From HyVt-560 sp964577195 (lineage in GTDB: Bacteria > Pseudomonadota > Gammaproteobacteria > UWMA-0217): a DNA stretch of 7,584 bases. Location of the stretch: positions 1 through 7,584 of the forward strand of contig CAZNYF010000137.1 of NCBI GenBank assembly GCA_964577195.1, read 5' to 3'. The notes beneath the pieces are model-generated. The model had not been told where the DNA came from. It saw nothing but the letters and a program-made list of their open reading frames with translations, and searched no databases. Shown in pieces: positions 1 through 4,997 of the stretch. A program made the translations under genes and the position numbers. The number at the start of each line of letters is the position of its first letter. The first letter of the stretch is position 1.

Positions 1-308
1 TGAAGACAGTCACGAATATCGTCGAGTGTGTAAAAATCTGTGCCGCGCATAAAGCCTGCACTGATTGTTTCGAGTAATTCACAGGCTCGACCTTTGTCGT
101 CCCAGTTTTTTACCCACTCTAGTGGCAAATTGTCGAGGTTGTGGGCTAACGCGATGCTGCCATCATCATTGATTGCAATATGCGTTTCGCCGTCCGCCCC
201 ATTTTTAAATGCCGGTAAAAAACCGAAACAGAGGTTACCGAAGCTGACCCCTGGCATTTTGTCGAACAACTTGCGCTGCTCAAGAACTTCTGGAGTTCCG
301 ATTAACAT
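1..308 (-). CDS. Hypothetical protein, 5' part only, runs off the left edge
   Basis: An open frame of 102 codons reads leftward from ATG at 308-306 to the window edge with no stop, so only the N-terminal part of the protein is visible. It begins MLIGTPEVLEQRKLFDKMPG and ends near TLDDIRDCL. The start is well supported: GGAGGA (318-313) sits about 5 nt before the ATG, the clearest Shine-Dalgarno of the divergent pair. The visible part looks soluble, with no signal peptide or membrane segment, mixed charged and hydrophobic residues, a Gly/Asp-rich stretch around residues 37-50 and Trp residues at 65 and 69. I do not recognise the family and assign no function. It is transcribed divergently from mlaF across about 390 bp. 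In E. coli the gene divergent from mlaF is yrbG, followed by kdsD, and this protein does not resemble KdsD. A plus-strand ORF over the same bases (40-390) is the antisense shadow. Confidence 0.7.
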   Translation of the reverse strand, partial: MLIGTPEVLEQRKLFDKMPGVSFGNLCFGFLPAFKNGADGETHIAINDDGSIALAHNLDNLPLEWVKNWDDKGRACELLETISAGFMRGTDFYTLDDIRDCL

Positions 309-548
309 GGATTCCTCCGCAGGATTTATTATTATTGTTGTTGTTTTATTTTGCCCCTGCGCCAATCCACTGGCCCGATTCTTTTTTTGATATTAAAAAG
401 ACTCGGATCTGGGTCCCTGAGACTTAACCATTCTCTGGGTTAGGATTGCTATCGTCAGTCCCACTAAAAACTTTAATCGTGAATTAGCAAATGCTGTTGA
501 AGTGAGTTGTTTTGTGAGCTTGATGCAAAGCTGTGTAAGGAGTCTTGC

Positions 549-644
549 GTGTTGAGTGAGGCAGGCTTTCAGATTCAGTTCCTGTTCATACCGGAATGGC
601 TACGTTACCCGTACACCTGTTATTTGCGTATGTATCATTTTTAA
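549..644 (+). CDS. Possible 31-residue leader peptide upstream of mlaF
   Basis: A GTG-initiated ORF of 31 codons ends at TAA 642-644, 52 bp before mlaF. Its support is an AAGGAG Shine-Dalgarno (537-542) spaced 6 nt from the GTG, better than anything in front of mlaF itself. The peptide is rich in aromatics: F7, F11, F13, W17, Y20, Y22, Y25, Y29 and F31, nine of 31 residues. There is no obvious transmembrane segment of full length. It could be a leader or upstream ORF affecting mlaF expression, or a chance ORF. The 5' arm of the dyad at 621-628 lies inside its last codons, so translation could affect that structure; this is inference. Against it, the candidate -10 at 633-638 lies within the ORF, and if that is the only mla promoter the ORF would not be transcribed with the operon. 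Confidence 0.2.
   Translation: MLSEAGFQIQFLFIPEWLRYPYTCYLRMYHF
610..638 (+). promoter_or_regulatory. Weak sigma70-like promoter candidate for the mla operon
   Basis: TATCAT at 633-638 matches five of six bases of the -10 consensus and is preceded directly by TG. With a 17-bp spacer the -35 would be CGTACA (610-615), which matches only the last three bases of TTGACA. It lies about 60 bp before the mlaF start and between the arms of the 621-663 dyad, an arrangement that would suit regulation. The alternative is TTTAAT at 472-477, also five of six for a -10 but without a well-spaced -35. Inferred from motif matching by eye. Confidence 0.25.
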
Positions 645-663
645 GGCGGATATGTCGCAAATA
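621..663. repeat. Perfect 8-bp inverted repeat upstream of mlaF
   Basis: TATTTGCG (621-628) is the exact reverse complement of CGCAAATA (656-663), with 27 bp between the arms. The arms bracket the candidate -10 box at 633-638. It could be a two-site operator or an RNA stem with a 27-nt loop in the leader transcript. The end of the right arm overlaps the TATGT repeats. Its function is unknown. Confidence 0.4.
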
Positions 664-696
664 TGTCAGGCTTGCCACCCCGGATAATTAGACAAG

Positions 697-1503
697 ATGA
701 TGGAATCACACATAGTTATTGAGAATCTGACCTTTTCGCGAGGCAGTAGAAAAATCTTCGATAATCTTTCGATGTCGATTCCACGCGGGGGAATGACGGC
801 GATCATGGGGCCGAGTGGCACAGGTAAGACGACCTTGTTAAAAATGATTGGCGGCCAGCTGATGCCCGATAGCGGTAGTATTTCGGTTGACGGCGAGAAT
901 GTTCACAAGCTTTCGCGATCCAGGCTTTATAACATGCGCCAGCGGATGGGGATGTTGTTCCAGAGTGGTGCGTTGCTAACCGATTTGAGTGTTTTTGAGA
1001 ACGTAGCGTTTCCGTTGCGTGAACATACTTCGCTGAATGAATCGATGTTGCATGATCTGGTGTTGATGAAGCTGCAATCGGTAGGATTGCGCGGCGCAAT
1101 TGATTTGATGCCGGCTGAGCTGTCTGGCGGTATGGCGCGACGCGTAGCATTGGCGAGATCCATTGCGTTGGATCCTGATTTGATGATGTACGACGAGCCT
1201 TTTACCGGGCTTGATCCAATCACGATGGGAACGATTGTGACCCTATTAAAGAAATTGAACGAATCACTGGATATGACCAGTTTGGTTGTAACCCACGATA
1301 TTCAGGAGACGCTGGAGATCGCTGACTATGCGTTTTTGATCTCTGATGGCAAGGTGGTAGAAGGTGGAACAACGGAGTCATTGCTGGCCTCTTCATCTAA
1401 ATGGGTGCAGCAATTTTTACAAGGCAAGCCTGATGGGCCGATGCCTTTCCACTATCCCGCTAGTGATTATCAGGGTGAGCTTATGGATACTAATCATGCT
1501 TGA
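697..1503 (+). CDS. mlaF: MlaF, ATP-binding subunit of the Mla phospholipid ABC transporter
   Basis: MlaF is the cytoplasmic ATPase of the MlaFEDB inner-membrane complex, which moves phospholipid between the inner membrane and periplasmic MlaC to keep the outer membrane asymmetric. All ABC motifs are visible in the 268 residues: Walker A GPSGTGKTT (38-46), Q-loop Gln89 within MLFQSGALL, signature LSGGMARR (142-149), Walker B ending in D166-E167, D-loop GLDP and H-loop His200. The C-terminal extension containing DGPMPFHYPASDY is typical of MlaF. Length matches E. coli MlaF (about 269). An in-frame TAA at 685-687 limits the start to ATG 697 or the adjacent ATG 700. The Shine-Dalgarno is poor, with only GGAT at 682-685. 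It is the first gene of mlaFEDCB and its end overlaps mlaE by 8 bp, which suggests translational coupling. Identification is secure; the exact choice between the two ATGs is not. Confidence 0.96.
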   Translation: MMESHIVIENLTFSRGSRKIFDNLSMSIPRGGMTAIMGPSGTGKTTLLKMIGGQLMPDSGSISVDGENVHKLSRSRLYNMRQRMGMLFQSGALLTDLSVFENVAFPLREHTSLNESMLHDLVLMKLQSVGLRGAIDLMPAELSGGMARRVALARSIALDPDLMMYDEPFTGLDPITMGTIVTLLKKLNESLDMTSLVVTHDIQETLEIADYAFLISDGKVVEGGTTESLLASSSKWVQQFLQGKPDGPMPFHYPASDYQGELMDTNHA

Positions 1504-2272
1504 TCTGCTCGCGTGGTTAGGACGACCATTTTTGAGTTTTTTTAACCGGCTTGGTCGAGGCAGTTTATTTCTGTTGAGTACACTTGCCGGTTTGCCGGGG
1601 ATGTTGGCAAGGCCAGGGTTGTTACTCAAAGAGCTGCATTCAGTGGGCGTTAAGTCGCTGTTGATTATTATTGTTTCAGGTTTGTTTGTTGGCATGGTGT
1701 TGGGACTGCAAGGTTACATTACATTGGCAAAATTCAGCGCAGAAGAATCGCTCGGTGTGATGGTCGCCATGTCGCTGGTACGTGAACTGGGGCCGGTGGT
1801 AACGGCATTATTGTTTGCTGGCAGGGCAGGTTCAGCTTTAACCGCTGAAATTGGTTTGATGAAAAGTACCGAGCAATTATCTGGCATGGAAATGATGGCG
1901 GTTGATCCGATTCACCGCATAATCGCACCGCGTTTTCTGGCAGGATTTTTATCCATGCCGCTGCTCGCCGCGATGTTCAGCGCCGTTGGCATTATCGGAG
2001 GTTATCTAATAGGAACCGGTATGCTGGGTGTTGATGAAGGCGCTTACTGGTCACAGATGCAGGCGTCAGTAGATTGGAACAAGGATATTGTCAACGGCAT
2101 CATCAAAAGCCTGGTGTTTGGTTTTGTGGTGACCTGGATTGCGGTGTATGAAGGCTACGATGCCGTGCCGACATCAGAAGGTGTGAGTCAGGCAACAACC
2201 CGCACCGTGGTACATTCAGCTTTGGCTGTGCTTGGCCTTGATTTTGTATTAACCGGACTTATGTTTACTTAG
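1496..2272 (+). CDS. mlaE: MlaE, permease subunit of the Mla phospholipid ABC transporter
   Basis: MlaE is the integral membrane permease that pairs with MlaF and seats the MlaD ring. I place the start at ATG 1496, giving 258 residues beginning MLDLLAWLGRPFLSFF, which agrees with the 260-residue E. coli protein. The frame is open 44 codons further up to 1364, but that part lies inside mlaF and does not look like MlaE. The family core is clear: RELGP (96-100, with Glu98), GRAGSALTAEIGLM (109-122) and the cytoplasmic coupling segment TEQLSGMEMMAVDP (125-138) that contacts the ATPase. Hydrophobic segments lie at about 53-75, 88-107, 147-175 and 204-218, with a further one at the C-terminus. The C-terminal part GYDAVPTSEGVSQATTRTVV is strongly family-like. 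The start overlaps the mlaF stop (ATG 1496, TGA 1501-1503). No strong ribosome site is seen, so coupling to mlaF translation is likely. Confidence 0.95.
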   Translation: MLDLLAWLGRPFLSFFNRLGRGSLFLLSTLAGLPGMLARPGLLLKELHSVGVKSLLIIIVSGLFVGMVLGLQGYITLAKFSAEESLGVMVAMSLVRELGPVVTALLFAGRAGSALTAEIGLMKSTEQLSGMEMMAVDPIHRIIAPRFLAGFLSMPLLAAMFSAVGIIGGYLIGTGMLGVDEGAYWSQMQASVDWNKDIVNGIIKSLVFGFVVTWIAVYEGYDAVPTSEGVSQATTRTVVHSALAVLGLDFVLTGLMFT

Positions 2273-2284
2273 GAAGTTAGAACT

Positions 2285-2746
2285 ATGCGAACAACACGAA
2301 CACAGGAAATTTGGGTAGGAATTTTTGTTGCGCTTGGCATTGCCGCGTTATTTATTCTGGCAACCAGGGTGAGCAACTTTTCCACTTATTCTAACCAAGC
2401 GCAATATAAGGTCTATGCGTATTTTGACAATATTGGTGGTTTAAAAGTCAGATCGCCTGTGACCATGTCTGGTGTACGCATTGGTCGCGTTAGCGGGATT
2501 AATTACGACGCAGAAAATTTACAAGCTAAAGTGGAATTGTCGGTCGATGCAAAATACAACTTTTTAACTTCCGATACCCAAGCGAGTATTTATACCGCCG
2601 GTTTGTTGGGTGAACAATATATTGCGCTGGAAACAGGTGCGGAAGATGAATTGCTTGAAGAAGGTGGGGAAATTATTCACTCTCAGTCAGCCGTTGTTTT
2701 GGAAGAATTAATTGGAAAGTTCATGGTCAATATGACCTCTAAATAA
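2285..2746 (+). CDS. mlaD: MlaD, MCE-domain subunit of the Mla complex
   Basis: MlaD is anchored in the inner membrane and forms a homohexameric periplasmic ring whose central pore channels phospholipid between MlaE and MlaC. The 153 residues show a short cytoplasmic N-terminus, one transmembrane helix (about 9-27, IWVGIFVALGIAALFIL), a single MCE domain (about 41-117) with FDNIGGLKVRSPVTMSGVRIG, the pore-loop motif GLLGEQY (106-112), and a C-terminal helix containing SAVVLEELIGKF (135-146) that in the E. coli structure lines the pore tube. It is shorter than E. coli MlaD (183), lacking the disordered, low-complexity tail after the helix. The missing part is not the core, so I read it as intact. 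Start ATG 2285 is preceded by AGGAAG about 9 nt upstream, and the gene follows mlaE after 12 bp. Identification is secure. Confidence 0.95.
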   Translation: MRTTRTQEIWVGIFVALGIAALFILATRVSNFSTYSNQAQYKVYAYFDNIGGLKVRSPVTMSGVRIGRVSGINYDAENLQAKVELSVDAKYNFLTSDTQASIYTAGLLGEQYIALETGAEDELLEEGGEIIHSQSAVVLEELIGKFMVNMTSK

Positions 2747-2779
2747 AATAAATTACGCTTAGTCTTTAGGAGAATATTC

Positions 2780-3412
2780 ATGCTACAAAAAATACTCTTG
2801 AGTTTTATTATTCTGATATTTACTGTATCGCCAGTGTTTGCTGCGCAGTCTCCAACAGTGATGCTACAAGAAGCGACAGACGAAGCTTTAGCTGAACTCA
2901 AAAAAGATGATGGGGCTATCCGTAAAGATATGGATAAATTGTACGATCTGGTGGAGCGGCTGGTGTTCCCTCTGGTGGATTTCGAAGCGATGGGAAAATT
3001 GATTCTGGGTAAGCACTGGAAGAAGGCAACCGAAGAGCAGCAAAAGGACTTTTTGGCGGCATTTTCCGATCTGCTTAAATATACCTACACCACTTCGTTA
3101 AAAGATTATGCGAATCAGAGCATTCGTTATTTTCCTAATAAAACCCAGATTAAAAAAGATAAATACGCGACCGTTTATTCAGAATTTGTTCCGGGTAATG
3201 GACGGGCGAATGTGCCTGTGGTCTATAAGCTGCGCAAGAGCGAGGATGGTAGCTGGAAAGCGTACAACCTGGTGATTGAGAATTTGAGTGTGGTGAAAAA
3301 CTATCGCACGGATTTTAATCGTGAGATTACAGCGACTAGTCTGGATTCACTGATAGCGCGACTGGAGAACGATCAGGCCTCGCAAAAAGTCAAAGCCGAG
3401 AGTGGAGAATAG
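2780..3412 (+). CDS. mlaC: MlaC, periplasmic phospholipid-binding shuttle protein
   Basis: MlaC is the soluble periplasmic carrier that moves a phospholipid between the MlaA-porin complex in the outer membrane and MlaFEDB in the inner membrane. The 210-residue protein (E. coli about 211) starts with a Sec signal peptide: Lys4, a hydrophobic core (5-17), and a V-F-A cleavage box that predicts cutting after Ala21. The mature part has the Tol_Tol_Ttg2 family pattern, including the VFPLVDFEAMGKLILGKHW stretch (about 62-80), the AFSDLLKYTYTTSLKDY helix, and the late region DGSWKAYNLVIENLSVVKNY followed by FNREI. The start at ATG 2780 is well supported by AGGAGAA, 6 to 7 nt upstream. It lies 33 bp after mlaD, the largest gap in the operon, and its stop TAG touches the next start. 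The C-terminal tail after about residue 195 is charged and probably flexible. Confidence 0.94.
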   Translation: MLQKILLSFIILIFTVSPVFAAQSPTVMLQEATDEALAELKKDDGAIRKDMDKLYDLVERLVFPLVDFEAMGKLILGKHWKKATEEQQKDFLAAFSDLLKYTYTTSLKDYANQSIRYFPNKTQIKKDKYATVYSEFVPGNGRANVPVVYKLRKSEDGSWKAYNLVIENLSVVKNYRTDFNREITATSLDSLIARLENDQASQKVKAESGE

Positions 3413-3708
3413 TGTTGCAAGCAGTTGAACTGGAGCAGGTCGCCGAGCATCAATATAAACTCCGCGGCGATGTAACGCTTTATACAGCATCGTCATTGGC
3501 TGATGCCAAGCTGTTTGATGCCGGAGCAGAAGTGAAGGTTGATCTGAGTGCGGTGGGTAACACCGATAGTGCTACATTGGCGCTATTAGTGAATTGGCAA
3601 CGTCAGGCTGCACGACAAAAGGCCTCGATTAGCTTTGCTGGTTTGCCACAGAGCTTGCGTGCGTTGATGGATTTATATGATCTGGATACAGTGTTGCAGA
3701 CGCATTGA
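3412..3708 (+). CDS. mlaB: MlaB, STAS-domain subunit of the Mla transporter
   Basis: MlaB is a small cytoplasmic STAS-domain protein that binds MlaF and is needed for assembly or activity of the MlaFEDB complex. The 98-residue frame (E. coli 97) has the STAS signature KVDLSAVGNTDSATLALLV: a beta strand, then DLS, then D52-S53 followed by a helix. Ser53 takes the position of the functionally important Thr52 of E. coli MlaB. Two starts are possible: GTG 3412, which overlaps the mlaC stop by one base, or TTG 3415. GGAG at 3404-3407 is spaced 4 nt from the GTG and 7 nt from the TTG, so the TTG has the better spacing; the protein differs by one residue. It is the last gene of the operon. In E. coli mlaB is followed by ibaG and murA, but here the strand switches. 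Confidence 0.88.
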   Translation: MLQAVELEQVAEHQYKLRGDVTLYTASSLADAKLFDAGAEVKVDLSAVGNTDSATLALLVNWQRQAARQKASISFAGLPQSLRALMDLYDLDTVLQTH

Positions 3709-3750
3709 GCATAAAGGGCGTCTCTAAAAATCTGATCTGTTGTTGAGTCG

Positions 3751-3777
3751 GCCGGTTCAAGCGACAGCAGAACCGGC
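3751..3777. terminator. Hairpin between the convergent mlaB and apbC genes, possible weak bidirectional terminator
   Basis: GCCGGTTC (3751-3758) and GAACCGGC (3770-3777) form a perfect 8-bp GC-rich stem with an 11-nt loop. It lies 42 bp after the mlaB stop and 13 bp after the apbC stop, where a shared terminator is expected. No T run follows on either strand: the plus strand continues with AAACCCATCCC, and the nearest minus-strand T tract is about 20 nt away. It is therefore not a classical intrinsic terminator. It may stabilise the 3' ends or act with Rho. Confidence 0.4.
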
Positions 3778-3790
3778 AAACCCATCCCGA

Positions 3791-4882
3791 TTAATTATTC
3801 TCGATTACAATCTTGGGAAACTTCGACTGATAGTCTTTTGCTTGCAGCGCAAGTCGAGCAGCGGTTTTACGCGCGATCTCTCCGTAAATTCCCGCAATTT
3901 TTCCATCAGGATCAGCAGCAACCGTAGGATGTCCGCTATCTGCATGTTCGCGAATAGAGATATCCAGAGGCAGTGAGCCAAGCAGATCAACGTTGTTTTC
4001 TTCTGCCATCAATGCACCACCGCCAGAACCGAAAATATGCTCTTCGTGGCCGCAGCTGGAGCAAATATGAGTGCTCATGTTCTCGATAATGCCAAGTACT
4101 GAAACTTCAACTTTCTCAAACATTTTCAAACCTTTGCGCGCATCCAGCAGAGCGATGTCCTGAGGTGTGGTGACAATGACTGCGCCACTAACCGGAATCT
4201 TCTGTGAAAGCGTCAGCTGCGTGTCGCCAGTGCCAGGAGGCAGGTCAACGATGAGGTAATCCAGCTCGCGCCATTGGGTGTCGCGCAACAACTGCTCAAG
4301 TGCCTGGGTGACCATCGGGCCACGCCAGATCATCGGGGTATCTTCTTCTATCAAAAATCCAATCGACATCGCCTGGATGCCGTAATTCTCCATCGGAGAA
4401 AGTTTGCTGCCATCTATTGATTCAGGCTGCCCCTTAATGCCGAGCATACGTGGCTGGCTGGGACCATAAATATCCGCATCTAAAATACCGACAGTTGCAC
4501 CTTCTGCTGCGAGTGCTAGCGCGAGATTAGCTGAAGTTGTGGATTTACCCACACCACCTTTTCCGGAAGCCACAGCAATGATATTTTTCACATTAGGCAG
4601 TGGCTGCAAATTCTTTTGTACGGAATGACTGACGATTTTCCAGGAGATATCAATGTCAGCAGTGCTGACGCCATCTATCGCTTCAATCTTGTCTTTAATC
4701 TCGGCAGCAAAGGCGACCTTGTATTTTTCTGCCGGATAGCCCAGCTGCATGGTGACGGTCACTTTGTCGCCATCAACGGTGATGTCTTTGACTTCTTTTG
4801 CCTTAACTATGCTGGTATTAAGGTTGGGGTCAGTGATTTCTTTTAAGGCTGCTTCGATCTGATCGCGAGTAATTTCGGCCAT
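3791..4882 (-). CDS. apbC: ApbC/Mrp-type iron-sulfur cluster carrier ATPase
   Basis: This is a cytoplasmic P-loop ATPase of the Mrp/ApbC (NBP35-like) family that binds a [4Fe-4S] cluster and passes it to client apoproteins. The 363 residues (E. coli Mrp 369) contain an N-terminal MIP18/DUF59 domain (about 4-80), a linker, then the deviant Walker A GKGGVGKST (107-115), switch DADIYGPSQPRMLG (135-148), Walker B-like DLPPGTGDTQLTL (213-225), and the CxxC pair Cys274/Cys277 in THICSSCGHEE, which bridges the cluster between the two monomers. All the residues expected for activity are present. Start ATG 4882-4880 is supported by GGAGAG (4892-4887), 4 nt upstream. It ends convergently with mlaB and lies 115 bp downstream of ptsP on the same strand. 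In many gammaproteobacteria apbC sits divergent from metG; here ptsP takes that side. It is probably expressed from its own promoter (TAAAAT at 4924-4919), with or without readthrough from ptsP. Confidence 0.94.
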   Translation of the reverse strand: MAEITRDQIEAALKEITDPNLNTSIVKAKEVKDITVDGDKVTVTMQLGYPAEKYKVAFAAEIKDKIEAIDGVSTADIDISWKIVSHSVQKNLQPLPNVKNIIAVASGKGGVGKSTTSANLALALAAEGATVGILDADIYGPSQPRMLGIKGQPESIDGSKLSPMENYGIQAMSIGFLIEEDTPMIWRGPMVTQALEQLLRDTQWRELDYLIVDLPPGTGDTQLTLSQKIPVSGAVIVTTPQDIALLDARKGLKMFEKVEVSVLGIIENMSTHICSSCGHEEHIFGSGGGALMAEENNVDLLGSLPLDISIREHADSGHPTVAADPDGKIAGIYGEIARKTAARLALQAKDYQSKFPKIVIENN

Positions 4883-4918
4883 TGTGCTCTCCGGGTATAT
4901 GAAATATGGCGGTCGCGC

Positions 4919-4924
4919 ATTTTA
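4919..4924 (-). promoter_or_regulatory. Candidate -10 box for apbC
   Basis: On the minus strand TAAAAT (4924-4919) matches five of six bases of the -10 consensus and lies 36 bp upstream of the apbC ATG, a normal leader length. A -35 with a 17-bp spacer would be TGTCGG (4947-4942), a poor match, so any activity probably depends on the -10 or an activator. The rest of the 115-bp ptsP-apbC gap shows only a small GCCT/AGGC hairpin and no terminator for ptsP, so readthrough from ptsP is also possible. Confidence 0.35.
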
Positions 4925-4997
4925 CACGAAGGTGGGGGCTGCCGACATAGTTCCGTGTTATCAGTCGGGTTATGGGCCTTCAGGCGAGAGCTTCTTT

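Larger units (their letters stand above)
309..696. other. Divergent intergenic region upstream of mlaF
   Basis: About 390 bp separate the unknown minus-strand gene from mlaF. I find no RNA gene here. On the minus-gene side there is a TTA/TTG triplet tract (326-343) next to that gene's ribosome binding site, and a TAATAT box (395-390, minus) with no convincing -35 partner. In the middle an imperfect hairpin has arms at 415-422 and 432-439, eight pairs with one mismatch and a 9-nt loop; it has no adjacent T run on the plus strand. On the mlaF side are a TTTAAT box (472-477), a short ORF with a good ribosome binding site (549-644), a perfect 8-bp dyad (621-663) and phased TATGT repeats (629-666). 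The region is likely to carry both divergent promoters and mla regulation, but no single promoter is clear-cut. Confidence 0.5.

Noticed and set aside
40..390. Plus-strand 116-codon ORF at the left end
   Set aside because: It is antisense to the minus-strand gene at 1-308, which has a strong ribosome site; the peptide has unnatural composition, including a low-complexity IIIVVVLF tail from the triplet tract.
415..439. Hairpin in the mlaF upstream region as a terminator or attenuator
   Set aside because: The stem has a mismatch, competes with a TAACC/GGTTA pairing, and has no T run directly after it on either strand.
1364..1495. Extended N-terminus for mlaE starting at 1364
   Set aside because: These 44 codons lie inside mlaF and do not resemble MlaE; ATG 1496 gives the family's normal length and N-terminus.
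2273..2779. Possibility that mlaD is truncated, because it is 30 residues shorter than in E. coli
   Set aside because: The membrane helix, MCE domain, pore loop and C-terminal helix are all intact; only the low-complexity tail is absent, and tail length varies in the family.
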